In this document: positions 1 to 7,988 of the stretch, piece by piece | How positions within the stretch are numbered: position 1 is the first letter of the stretch | Layout: every line of letters begins with the position of its first letter | DNA from: Pseudomonas migulae | GTDB lineage: Bacteria; Pseudomonadota; Gammaproteobacteria; Pseudomonadales; Pseudomonadaceae | DNA length: 64,000 nucleotides | NCBI RefSeq assembly: GCF_024169315.1 | Contig: NZ_JALJWR010000001.1 | Coordinates: 4,452,501 to 4,516,500, forward strand | Direction: 5' to 3' | The notes under the pieces: model-generated | Database searches by the model: none | Seen by the model: the letters and a program-made list of their open reading frames with translations, nothing else | What the model was told of the DNA's origin: nothing | Position numbers and translations under genes: made by a program

Positions 1-1
1 C

Positions 2-565
2 GGCCCCGTAACGGTTGCCGACTACCTGCAACGTGAAACATTGCTGCAGCGTCAGCCGGATGGCAGCCTGCAGGCTTCGACCGATGGTCGTTGGGCGGGT
101 AGCCTGTCTTCCGATATCGATCAGCTGTTGCTGCGTCAGGTAGCGGGGCATCTGGACAGTCAGCGCGTGGTGCTGGCGCCTGCGACCCTAGGCTTCACGC
201 CGGACGTCCAGGTGCTGCTGACCATCACGCGTCTGGACTCGGGTAAGTCGCAACCGGCGATCCTTGATGCGCAATGGCGTTTGATCGACCGTCGCGGTCA
301 GGTTCGCGATAACCGCATCATTCATTTGCAGGAACAACACGCTGGCGGCACGGCCGCGCAGGTTCAGGCACAAGGTGTGTTGTTGCAGAAACTCGCCGAA
401 CAGCTGTCGACCGCGCTGAAGCCATTGGCTAACCAGCCACCGATTGCCGAAGCGCCGAAAAAGCCGGCTGCCAAGCCTGCGGCACCGGCGGCGGAACAGG
501 AAAAGCAGCCGAAGATTCCGATGGCTTCGCCGATCCGCACTGATATGGAAGTGTTCAGGTTCTAA
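2..565 (+). CDS. pqiC: PqiC-type ABC transporter auxiliary lipoprotein, 3' part
   Basis: The 5' end lies outside the window; the frame is open from base 2 and reads GPVTVADYLQRETLLQRQ before the first internal ATG at 41. The visible 187 residues match the PqiC/YmbA (DUF330) family: a 'GPV..ADYLQR' start, a 'GRWAGSL' segment, and alternating beta strands ending in a long helix. The family forms the outer-membrane lipoprotein part of MCE/Pqi lipid-transport systems, so pqiA/pqiB-like genes are expected just upstream. The C-terminal 45 residues are a low-complexity Ala/Pro/Lys tail, likely disordered in the periplasm. The lipobox cannot be seen because of the truncation. Confidence 0.75.
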   Translation, partial: GPVTVADYLQRETLLQRQPDGSLQASTDGRWAGSLSSDIDQLLLRQVAGHLDSQRVVLAPATLGFTPDVQVLLTITRLDSGKSQPAILDAQWRLIDRRGQVRDNRIIHLQEQHAGGTAAQVQAQGVLLQKLAEQLSTALKPLANQPPIAEAPKKPAAKPAAPAAEQEKQPKIPMASPIRTDMEVFRF

Positions 566-584
566 GCCTGGATTGATCCAAAGC

Positions 585-607
585 AAAGCCCGCCATGTGC
601 GGGCTTT
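585..607 (+). terminator. Rho-independent terminator after pqiC
   Basis: The stem AAAGCCCGC / GCGGGCTTT around loop CATGT is followed by TGTTGTTTTTG. It lies 20 bases after the pqiC stop. Confidence 0.8.
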
Positions 608-650
608 GTTGTTTTTGCGGGTAGGATCTCCATTGGCTGTTCCGGCCTCT

Positions 651-729
651 TCGCGGGCAAGCCTCGCTCCTACAGGGGGGGGCGAGTGGTTCGCGCGATA
701 ATACCCGTAGGAGCGAGGCTTGCCCGCGA
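651..729. repeat. REP-like palindrome, GTAGGAGCGAGGC type
   Basis: Two inverted arms (651-673 and 706-729) contain GTAGGAGCGAGGCTTGCCC and its complement. Same family as the copies at 3714, 43887 and 57814. Confidence 0.85.
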
Positions 730-752
730 AGGCGTCAGCACAGGCAACAAAA

Positions 753-784
753 AAGCCCGCAGACGATCACTCGTCTGCGGGCTT
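753..784 (-). terminator. Terminator of the serB-linked membrane protein gene
   Basis: A 14-bp stem (AAGCCCGCAGACGA and its complement, loop TCAC). Read on the minus strand it ends in a run of T, so it serves the minus-strand gene that stops at 806. It could also act on the plus strand. Confidence 0.8.
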
Positions 785-805
785 CTTCACATCAGGACCT
801 AAGGC

Positions 806-2338
806 TTACGCCCGGCGCTCATGCATCCGCGCCAGTTGCCGCTCCAGCATCGACGGATAAGGCTCCATCAACCGCTCTACACAGCACGCGCCTTCAGGAC
901 TGGCAATCGGACGGATCCGCGCACGCTGGCGAATCAGCGCGTCGTCGCTGATCTTGCGCTCCACCAGCAGCAGGTTGCGGCTGTGTTGCGACAGGGCCAG
1001 GGCGTCCTGGGCGGTTTCGGTCAGCAGCAGGTCAATCTGGCTCAAGCCAAACAACTCGTCGCCCAAAGTCAGGCCCAGCTGCAATTGCAGGGTAATGCCG
1101 CTGTCCGCGACTTCGATCTGCAACTGATGGCCCAGCGCCCGCAGCAACTCGCCGCAGCAAATGGCGTTGGTCAGGTAGTCGTCGCCGCTGTCTTCGGTGT
1201 GGAACACCATCAGCGTGCTGCCATCGTTCAGGCTATGCAGTTCGCCCTCATAGAGCGATGCGGCCTGGTCGAGGCAGTCGCGATAGCGTTTCAACAATTC
1301 TTCCAGGCGCGCGCGCGGCAGGCGACGCAGCTGATCCTGGGCCCCCAGTTGCACGGCCAGCACCGCGCTGTGCTGCGGCACGTTCGATACCTGCGGTTTG
1401 ACCACCGGCTTCGGTGCGCTCGCTACCGACTCGTCACGCAGATCGGCAAACGCATCATCGTCGTCGTCATCTTCAACGGTGCTGACGATGTGCCGTGGCG
1501 CAGGTTTGAGGCCTGCAACAGGCTTGGTTTCATCGAAGCTCGGGTCGCGCAGATTGCGTACCTCGAAGGACGGCTCGCTGTCGTCGGCGTCTTCGTAATC
1601 GCTTTCGTCGTATTCGGGTTCCGGCTCAGGCTCGGGTTCGGCCGGTTCCGGCGCGAAGTTGGCGTGCAGCTGGCGAGCCAGGTCGCCGATTTCGTCCTGA
1701 CGATCAGTGCCCGGGGTGTATTCGTCGATATTGCGCAGCCACACCCGCAATTGCAGCAGCGGCGTGGAGATGTGCCGACCCAGGCGCAGGCTCAAGGCCA
1801 GGGACAGGGCCAGCAGAATCGCACTCAGAATGCCCATGCTTTGCAGGCTGATGGTCATCGGCTGCTGGAACTGATCCATGTCCAGGCTGATGCGCAGTTG
1901 CCCGGCAGTCACGTCCTGGAAGGTGATCTTGCTCTGATACATGCCCTCGGCTTCGCCCAACAGGCTGTGCTTGGGGCGCTGACCGGCTTCGGCGAGGATG
2001 CGGTTATCCACGCTGTAGATGGCGGCGTGGGCCACCAGCTTGTTCTTGGTCAGGTTGTTGAGCAGCACGTTGAGGCTGAGGATGTCGTTGGACACCAGCA
2101 GCTCCGTGGCGGACGTAGCGGTCTGCGTGGTCAGGCTTTCGCCCAGCGCATCCGCCTGCTCGTGCATGGCCTGCTTGAACTGCAAACCCATCACGCAGGC
2201 GTAGATCACCAGGGCCAGAGCGACCAGGATCACGTTATGGCTGGCGATGCGCAATGCAATCGGTACACGGCGGTGGCGCAGTGCACGGAAGATCAGCAGA
2301 AAGAAGTTGTCGGTTTTTACTGGCGTGGGCCGGTTCAC
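806..2338 (-). CDS. SerB-linked membrane protein (YtjB/Smp-like) with degenerate cyclase-like domain
   Basis: 510 aa. Two membrane segments (about residues 28-51 and 165-185) flank a periplasmic region of about 110 residues, followed by a short HAMP-like segment. Position next to serB and the N-terminal half fit the AhpA/YtjB/Smp family. After an acidic linker (EPEPEPEYDESDYED, later a run of six Asp), the last 190 residues have the layout of a class III nucleotidyl cyclase domain: a strand AVLAVQL, a helix with LEELLKRYRD, then SLNDGSTLMVFH where active cyclases have GDxxMAxF, and LQLQLGLTLGDELFG where they have GIHxGE. The metal-binding Asp of the first strand seems absent, so I infer a catalytically dead or ligand-sensing fold. 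Divergent from serB, 135 bases apart. Function is unknown. Confidence 0.75.
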   Translation of the reverse strand: MNRPTPVKTDNFFLLIFRALRHRRVPIALRIASHNVILVALALVIYACVMGLQFKQAMHEQADALGESLTTQTATSATELLVSNDILSLNVLLNNLTKNKLVAHAAIYSVDNRILAEAGQRPKHSLLGEAEGMYQSKITFQDVTAGQLRISLDMDQFQQPMTISLQSMGILSAILLALSLALSLRLGRHISTPLLQLRVWLRNIDEYTPGTDRQDEIGDLARQLHANFAPEPAEPEPEPEPEYDESDYEDADDSEPSFEVRNLRDPSFDETKPVAGLKPAPRHIVSTVEDDDDDDAFADLRDESVASAPKPVVKPQVSNVPQHSAVLAVQLGAQDQLRRLPRARLEELLKRYRDCLDQAASLYEGELHSLNDGSTLMVFHTEDSGDDYLTNAICCGELLRALGHQLQIEVADSGITLQLQLGLTLGDELFGLSQIDLLLTETAQDALALSQHSRNLLLVERKISDDALIRQRARIRPIASPEGACCVERLMEPYPSMLERQLARMHERRA

Positions 2339-2473
2339 TTGAGCTCGGCTCTTTTGTCCGTGAAGTTGACGCGCAGTATAGCGACAGGCCCTAGACCGGC
2401 AAAGCGCTCACGGTGCCCGATGGTCACTGAAAGTGGGTAGAATGCGGTTTTTTTCCACCTGCGGGGGTGCGCC

Positions 2474-3688
2474 TTGCGCGAAATCGTCCTGATAAACATC
2501 ACGGGAGTCGACCGACCGGGTCTGACTGCGGCCATTACCGGCGTTCTGGCCCAGGGTGGTGTGAACATTCTCGACATCGGTCAGGCGGTGATTCACGACA
2601 CCCTGTCGTTCGGCATCCTGGTTGAAATTCCTGACACCGAGCAAGGCAAGTCGGTGCTCAAGGACATTCTGTTCACGGCCTACAAGCTCGACCAGCAGGT
2701 GCGTTTCACGCCGGTGTCCGAAGAGGATTACCAGCAATGGGTCGGCAATCAGGGCAAAAAGCGCCACATCGTGACGCTGTTGACCCGCAAAGTGACCGCC
2801 GGGCAATTGCAGGCCGTGAGCTCGATCACCGCCAAATATGGCCTGAACATCGACCACATCGATCGTCTGTCCGGGCGCATGCCGCTGGACACGCCGGCTG
2901 ACAAGGGCAAGGGCTGCATCGAGTTTTCGGTGCGTGGCGAAGCGGCGGATCCGCAAGCGCTGCGGGCCGAATTCCTCAGCGTCGCCCAGGAATTGAACGT
3001 CGACATCGCCTTCCAGGAAGATTCGCTGTTCCGCCGCAACCGTCGTCTCGCGGTGTTCGACATGGACTCGACACTGATCGAAGCCGAAGTCATCGACGAA
3101 TTGGCCAAGGCCGCGGGCGTCGGCGACCAGGTTTCGGAAATCACCGAGCGGGCGATGGCCGGTGAGCTCGACTTCCGCGCCAGCTTCAAGGAGCGTCTGG
3201 CTTTGCTCAAAGGTCTGGACGTCAGCGTGCTGGATTCGATCGGCGCCTCCCTGCGCCTGACCGAAGGCGCTGAAACCCTGTTCGCCGAACTCAAGCGTCT
3301 GGGCTACAAGACCGCGATTCTGTCGGGTGGCTTCACTTACTTCGCCAAGCAATTGCAGGCCAAGCTGGGCATCGACTACGTGTTCGCCAACGAGCTGGAA
3401 GTGGTTGATGGCAAGGTCACCGGCGTAGCGGTCGAGCCGATCGTCGATGCGCAGCGCAAGGCGGATCTGCTGAAGGAGCTGGCGCACAAGGAAGGTTTGC
3501 GTCTGGAGCAGACCATTGCGGTCGGCGACGGCGCCAACGACTTGCCGATGCTGGCGATTGCCGGGCTGGGTGTGGCATTCCGTGCCAAGCCGCTGGTCAA
3601 GCAGTCGGCGAAGCAGGCAATTTCAACGCTGGGGCTGGATGGCGTGCTGTACCTGTTGGGCTTTCGGGATCGTGACGGGCAGCTCTGA
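2474..3688 (+). CDS. serB: Phosphoserine phosphatase SerB, TTG start
   Basis: 404 aa; hydrolyses phosphoserine, the last step of serine synthesis, in the cytoplasm. Two ACT-like domains (about 1-85 and 95-175) precede a HAD phosphatase domain. The HAD nucleophile motif is DMDSTL with Asp196 and Asp198; a later SGGFTYF and the metal-binding GDGANDLPML are also present. The start is TTG at 2474: it gives MREIVLINITG, the usual N terminus of Pseudomonas SerB, and no in-frame ATG lies nearby. The Shine-Dalgarno signal is weak (GGGGGTG). A REP-like palindrome follows the stop. Confidence 0.95.
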   Translation: MREIVLINITGVDRPGLTAAITGVLAQGGVNILDIGQAVIHDTLSFGILVEIPDTEQGKSVLKDILFTAYKLDQQVRFTPVSEEDYQQWVGNQGKKRHIVTLLTRKVTAGQLQAVSSITAKYGLNIDHIDRLSGRMPLDTPADKGKGCIEFSVRGEAADPQALRAEFLSVAQELNVDIAFQEDSLFRRNRRLAVFDMDSTLIEAEVIDELAKAAGVGDQVSEITERAMAGELDFRASFKERLALLKGLDVSVLDSIGASLRLTEGAETLFAELKRLGYKTAILSGGFTYFAKQLQAKLGIDYVFANELEVVDGKVTGVAVEPIVDAQRKADLLKELAHKEGLRLEQTIAVGDGANDLPMLAIAGLGVAFRAKPLVKQSAKQAISTLGLDGVLYLLGFRDRDGQL

Positions 3689-3713
3689 AATCTCGGCTGC
3701 CTGATCGGGCCTC

Positions 3714-3780
3714 TTCGCGGGCAAGCCTCGCTCCCACAGGTGATCGCGAACCTCTGTAGGAGCGAGGCTTGCCCGCGAAG
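3714..3780. repeat. REP-like palindrome, GTAGGAGCGAGGC type
   Basis: Inverted arms TTCGCGGGCAAGCCTCGCTC and its complement around a 20-base loop, in the 120-base gap between serB and the convergent FimW-like gene. Confidence 0.85.
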
Positions 3781-3808
3781 GCGTCACCACCGATTTAACG
3801 TCAGGCAC

Positions 3809-5596
3809 TCAAAGCGTCTTCCACAACGAATCAAACTCCTCCTCGTTTCCGACCACGCCGCTCCCTGCGGCGTTTTCGTTTCTGGCGACCTCCAGCGAAC
3901 GATAGGCAAACTGATTAAAACTGTTGGTACTCGCCACCCGTCGATCCAGTCCGGCCCGGCGTTCCTCGCCGTTGGTGTTGATCATCACCTTGTTGCCTTC
4001 CTCAAAGGGCAATCGCGGGGCGAGCAGGGTGGCCGGCAGGTCTATCGCGCTGATGGCAGGCAAAAGCAAGCCTCGCAAATAGTGGCTGTGGTCGTCACGG
4101 GTGCGCACCAGTTGCAGGCCGCAAGGCTCGGCGTAGGGCGCGACCTGCTCAATGCCCATTTGCGTGCCGCCGCCGCGAACCTGGCGGATCCAGCGCACTA
4201 CCGCGATGCTCCAGCCCGACCCCGCCGTATCTTCGATGCCGACCATCTCGCCCGCCTGTAGCTCGGCCGGCACCTCGCCGGGCCAGGCCAGGCAATAACC
4301 GCCCGGACTGTGATTGATCACCGGCAAGGCGTAGGTCGGAAAGTGACGGTTGCGGTCGGAGGCTTCGTGACTGTCGTCGTTCTGAAGTTGCGGGTATTCG
4401 ATTTCTTCGTAGGGCAGCAGCGTGTCGGCGGTGCCCTGTGGTGCCGCGTCGAAGGCATGGTGCCATTGATCTTTTTCCCGGGCGGAGGGTGAAGTCGCCG
4501 CGAACTGGGCGCGGCCGGCCCCGGGATGTTTCAGGATCTCGCTGAACGGGCGTTGGCCACCCAGATAGAAGTGCAGCGCGCTCATGCCTACGCACAAGGT
4601 CAAGGTGCCTTGGCTGGCCGTGCGCTGGAAACTGCGCTCGACCGCTTGGCCCCAGGCGGCATTCAGGTGTTGCAGCGTGTCCAGATTGAGTCCTGCCGGC
4701 ACGGGCAGTGGCACCGGACTGTCGGTTTTTTGCAGATGGGCTTCAATGGCGGCGACCAGTGGTTGCGCATCGAACCCCAGCAAACGCTCCTGCTGCTCGG
4801 GCCGGAATTTCGATCGGTAACGCGGCCCGATGTCGAGCTCCGGCGCGACGGCGAACAGTCCGTCAGCCGGGTGTTCCGGTTGCAGCTTGATCAGTTTGCT
4901 CCACGGTTCCAGCACTTCGGCGAGTCGCGCGATCTGGTTCTGGCGCAGTTGATTGCAGCGTGCGGCGCCCAGCAGCAGGGCGACCACGTACGTCTGTTCG
5001 ATGCTCAGGGTTTGCGTCTGGCTGGCCAGTTCGTCGCGCAGGCTCAGGTGCTGGAGCCGATGGGAACAGGCAATCCGATACAGCTGATGCAGTTCCAGCC
5101 ACACGCCTTCCGGCACCGGGCAATAGAGCTCGGTCGCGCGGATCAGTGGTCCGTTGAGGCCATGGATCGCTCGCTGCAATGCCTGGGCCAGCAGCGGTGC
5201 GCGGTCCTTGCTGAAGCGCGGCGAGACGCGCATGACGATCTGTTTATAGCCAATCGCCAAATGACTTTGCAGCGCCTGGCAGAGGTTGGCGATCTTGCGC
5301 GAACGCTCGTCGAGGACAATCGACTGGTACAGGAAATGCCGCTCCAGGTGCTTGCAGACGTAATACACCTCGGGCCGCAGTAACTCGAGTAATTGCAGGC
5401 GATTGTCGCTGGGTGTCAGCAGTTGGTTCAGTTCGCTCAAGCCTTGATAGAGCTGGCGAGCGGTTTCGCCGATGTTGGCCTTGGGCAGATCGGCGATCCA
5501 GCGCTTGAGGTCGCGCGGGGTGGCTTCGCAGAACGACAGGCGCAACTGCGCAGGAATCGGGGCGCGTAGCAGAAGGTGAGGACTGGTCTCATTCAT
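3809..5596 (-). CDS. fimW: FimW-like PilZ-domain protein (c-di-GMP effector)
   Basis: 595 aa from the ATG at 5596; an upstream in-frame start at 5734 would add 46 non-conserved residues. The large N-terminal part is mostly helical with no recognised enzyme motif. The C-terminal 170 residues carry a PilZ-like segment: an Arg-rich stretch (DRNRH) followed by NHSPGG, which fits the [D/N]xSxxG c-di-GMP motif. Its position between serB and psd equals that of P. aeruginosa FimW (PA4958), a c-di-GMP effector for type IV pilus assembly, so orthology is inferred from synteny plus the PilZ motif. The fimX gene that sits next to fimW in P. aeruginosa is missing here. The extreme C terminus is Arg/Asn-rich. 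Confidence 0.75.
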   Translation of the reverse strand: MNETSPHLLLRAPIPAQLRLSFCEATPRDLKRWIADLPKANIGETARQLYQGLSELNQLLTPSDNRLQLLELLRPEVYYVCKHLERHFLYQSIVLDERSRKIANLCQALQSHLAIGYKQIVMRVSPRFSKDRAPLLAQALQRAIHGLNGPLIRATELYCPVPEGVWLELHQLYRIACSHRLQHLSLRDELASQTQTLSIEQTYVVALLLGAARCNQLRQNQIARLAEVLEPWSKLIKLQPEHPADGLFAVAPELDIGPRYRSKFRPEQQERLLGFDAQPLVAAIEAHLQKTDSPVPLPVPAGLNLDTLQHLNAAWGQAVERSFQRTASQGTLTLCVGMSALHFYLGGQRPFSEILKHPGAGRAQFAATSPSAREKDQWHHAFDAAPQGTADTLLPYEEIEYPQLQNDDSHEASDRNRHFPTYALPVINHSPGGYCLAWPGEVPAELQAGEMVGIEDTAGSGWSIAVVRWIRQVRGGGTQMGIEQVAPYAEPCGLQLVRTRDDHSHYLRGLLLPAISAIDLPATLLAPRLPFEEGNKVMINTNGEERRAGLDRRVASTNSFNQFAYRSLEVARNENAAGSGVVGNEEEFDSLWKTL

Positions 5597-5670
5597 GCCG
5601 TGAACAAACTCCAACCGGGAAAATGGGCAGTGAATGACCTGACTGTAGCAGTTCTTGTCGGCGACCGTTT

Positions 5671-5716
5671 GTCTGTCAGTCGAGTGAGGTTCGGGCGTGC
5701 TACTAATCTGACAGAC
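5671..5716. promoter_or_regulatory. Inverted repeat in the fimW/lectin divergent region
   Basis: GTCTGTCAG (5671-5679) and its exact complement CTGACAGAC (5708-5716) are 28 bases apart, inside the 199-base divergent intergenic region. The spacer contains TACTAAT, which could be a -10 element for the lectin gene. An operator for a dimeric regulator is possible; no named site was recognised. Confidence 0.35.
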
Positions 5717-5795
5717 GTGCGACTGGATACGCACGGTCGTACGGCCTGCTGCCTATGCCGGGCAGGTCTCTCTTAACTTCAAGGAGATGAAGTTT

Positions 5796-6197
5796 ATGTC
5801 TAGATACGTAGTGGCAAATCAATGGGGCGGTAGTTCTGCACCCTGGCATCCGGGCGGAGACTGGACGCTAGGCGCGCGGGACAACCAGAAGGTTGTCGCG
5901 ATCGAGATCAAGTCGAGCGATGGCGGCAAGAGTTTCACCGGCACCATGACGTACGCGGGTGAAGGTCCCATTGGCTTCAAGGCTCAGCGCACGGGCCAGA
6001 ACCAGTACAACGTTGAAAACCAGTGGGGCGGCAATGACGCTCCATGGCATCCGGGTGGCAAATGGGTCATCGGAGGCCGGGACAATCAGAACGTTGTCGC
6101 GTTGAGCGTGACCTCCAGTGATGGAGGGAAAAACCTCAGTGGCACCAATACCTACGCCAACGAAGGGCCGATCGGCTTCCGTGGACAGATAGAGTAA
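5796..6197 (+). CDS. OAA-family high-mannose-binding lectin
   Basis: 133 aa made of two tandem repeats of about 63 residues (4-66 and 71-133). Each has NQWGG..APWHPGG.W..G.RDNQ.VVA, SSDGGK, and GEGPIGF or NEGPIGF. This is the Oscillatoria agardhii agglutinin family, which includes the P. fluorescens agglutinin; these beta-barrel proteins bind high-mannose glycans with one site per repeat. The start at 5796 is chosen because AAGGAG (5781-5786) is 9 bases upstream and the length equals that of the family; the ATG at 5787 touches the Shine-Dalgarno. No signal peptide is present, so release route and target are unknown. It separates fimW from psd, neighbours in P. aeruginosa, so it is probably an acquired gene. 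Confidence 0.93.
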   Translation: MSRYVVANQWGGSSAPWHPGGDWTLGARDNQKVVAIEIKSSDGGKSFTGTMTYAGEGPIGFKAQRTGQNQYNVENQWGGNDAPWHPGGKWVIGGRDNQNVVALSVTSSDGGKNLSGTNTYANEGPIGFRGQIE

Positions 6198-6213
6198 CGG
6201 CACCACCGAAATG

Positions 6214-6246
6214 TCCGACCCCACGAAGACGTTCGTGGGGTTCGGA
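6214..6246. terminator. Stem-loop between the convergent lectin and psd genes
   Basis: TCCGACCCCACGAA pairs with TTCGTGGGGTTCGGA around a short loop. There is no T run on the plus strand, so efficiency is uncertain. It can serve both convergent genes. Confidence 0.5.
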
Positions 6247-6254
6247 TCAGGGGA

Positions 6255-7115
6255 TCAGGCTTTTGGCAGGCCCATACCCTGGCCCATCTGCACCGGCGAA
6301 CCGGCCGCCAGTTCTTCAGCCCACTTCACTTGATCAGGCCCGAACAGCACGACAGCCGTCGAACCCAGCTTGAAGCGACCCAGTTCTGCACCTTTCTCCA
6401 AATGGATCGGCGCACGAGCCGCTTCGTCGTAGCGGAAGGTTTTCAGTTCGCGCTTCGGTGGTGTCACCAAACCGGCCCAAACGGTTTCGATCGATGCGAC
6501 GATCATCGCGCCCACCAGCACCACGGCCATCGGCCCGCGCTCGGTGTCGAAAATGCACGCCACACGCTCGTTGCGGGCGAACAGTTCCGGAACGTTTTCT
6601 GCGGTGGTCTGGTTGACCGAGAAAATTCGCCCCGGAATGTAGACCATCTCGCGCAATGTGCCGGCCAGCGGCATGTGCACGCGGTGGTAGTCCTTCGGCG
6701 ACAGGTAAATCGTCGCGAAATCACCGCCCATGAACGGCGCTGCGTTGGCCGCGTCACCGCCGAGCAACTCCAGTACGCTGAAACTGTGGCCCTTGGCCTG
6801 GAAAACGCGACCGTGCTCGATCGGGCCGAGCTGGCTGACGGCGCCGTCGGCCGGGCTGAGGATCGCGCCAGGGGTTTCGTCCAGCGGACGAGCGCCGTCT
6901 TTCAATGCACGCGTGAAAAACGCGTTGAAGTGCTCGTAGGCGGTCAGGTCTTCGACCAGGGCCTGGGACATGTCCACCTGATAACGCTTGGCGAACCACG
7001 CGGTGAACGCATTCTTGAACCAGCGCACACGGCATTCGGCGATGCAGCCGGCCAGTCGCGAGAGCAAGTGGTGGGGCAGCAGGTATTGGCTGAGGATAAA
7101 CAAACGCTTATTCAT
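6255..7115 (-). CDS. psd: Phosphatidylserine decarboxylase proenzyme
   Basis: 286 aa. Converts phosphatidylserine to phosphatidylethanolamine at the inner membrane. The autocleavage motif LGST sits near the C terminus (Ser252 becomes the pyruvoyl group), and the conserved segments ADG.V and YHRVHMP are present. Length is normal for proteobacterial Psd. It lies 18 bases downstream of rhdA on the same strand, so the two are probably co-transcribed. Confidence 0.96.
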   Translation of the reverse strand: MNKRLFILSQYLLPHHLLSRLAGCIAECRVRWFKNAFTAWFAKRYQVDMSQALVEDLTAYEHFNAFFTRALKDGARPLDETPGAILSPADGAVSQLGPIEHGRVFQAKGHSFSVLELLGGDAANAAPFMGGDFATIYLSPKDYHRVHMPLAGTLREMVYIPGRIFSVNQTTAENVPELFARNERVACIFDTERGPMAVVLVGAMIVASIETVWAGLVTPPKRELKTFRYDEAARAPIHLEKGAELGRFKLGSTAVVLFGPDQVKWAEELAAGSPVQMGQGMGLPKA

Positions 7116-7133
7116 TAACTGTCCTTAAAAACC

Positions 7134-7949
7134 TTAAATCTCTACAGGCGTATCGGGATGGTTGCCCCATTCGCCCCAGGAGCCGGCGTAGCCTTTGACC
7201 CGCGGATAACCGAGGGACTTGGCCACCAGATAGGTGAAGCCAGAACGGTGGTGAGTCTGGCAGTGGGTAATCACTTCTTTGTCTTTGCTGATCCCGAGTT
7301 GTTCGAGGATCTGCGGCATGTCCGTGCGGATGCGCAGGTTGCGCGTGCGGTCCATGCCCGCGGTCCATTCGAAATTGACCGCGCCGGGAATGTGTCCGCC
7401 CTTGGCTGCGAGGACTTTCTCGCCGGAGTATTCCAGCGGCCCGCGCGCGTCCCAGATCGCCAGGTCGGCGGCGCCGAGACGGCTTTGCAGGTACTCGCGG
7501 GTGGCGGTGGGTTCGTCGTGCAGGGTCAGTGCAACCGGGCCGCCGGCCGCGGGCGGGATCTGGATCGACATGGGCGAGCCTTCTGCCAGCCACGCCGTCA
7601 GGCCACCGTCGACATAGTGGTATTTGCTGTGGCCGATGACGTCCAGCAGCCAGATAAAGCGCCCGGCCCAACCGCCGCCTTCGTCGTCATACACGACGTA
7701 GACCGCATCGGGGTTGTGGCCCAGTTCGCCGAACAACGTTTCGAGTGCCGCGTGCGGCGGCATCAGGCCTGGCGCCGGCGGTTGGCCGAGTTGCGTACGT
7801 TTCGGATCGACAAAACGCGCACCGGGAATATGCCCTTCGGCATAGCGGGCACTGCGGGTCAGGTCCACCAGAATCAGATCGCGGGCGTCGAGGCGAGGGA
7901 GCAAGTCGCTCGGCTCGATCACCAGCGGCAAGCCAGAGAAGTCAGACAT
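7134..7949 (-). CDS. rhdA: Thiosulfate sulfurtransferase (rhodanese) RhdA
   Basis: 271 aa with two rhodanese domains. The start at 7949 is chosen because GGAGA lies about 8 bases upstream; a longer frame from 7967 would add six residues. The catalytic loop reads CQTHHRS with Cys230, the same loop and residue number as Azotobacter vinelandii RhdA, where the Cys carries a persulfide. The inactive N-terminal domain lacks the Cys. The protein moves sulfane sulfur from thiosulfate to acceptors such as cyanide in vitro. Probable operon with psd. Confidence 0.93.
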   Translation of the reverse strand: MSDFSGLPLVIEPSDLLPRLDARDLILVDLTRSARYAEGHIPGARFVDPKRTQLGQPPAPGLMPPHAALETLFGELGHNPDAVYVVYDDEGGGWAGRFIWLLDVIGHSKYHYVDGGLTAWLAEGSPMSIQIPPAAGGPVALTLHDEPTATREYLQSRLGAADLAIWDARGPLEYSGEKVLAAKGGHIPGAVNFEWTAGMDRTRNLRIRTDMPQILEQLGISKDKEVITHCQTHHRSGFTYLVAKSLGYPRVKGYAGSWGEWGNHPDTPVEI

Positions 7950-7988
7950 GTGAGGTCTCCAGAGCACAAAGGGGGGGATTGTAGCGGG

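Noticed and set aside
1440..1475. Short GTC/ATC-rich repeat resembling a microsatellite
   Set aside because: It encodes the run of six Asp in the linker of the membrane protein and is explained by that gene.
821..2440. 539-aa frame on the plus strand opposite the serB-linked membrane protein gene
   Set aside because: Antisense shadow of a high-GC gene; low-complexity Gln/Val/Leu composition, no family features.
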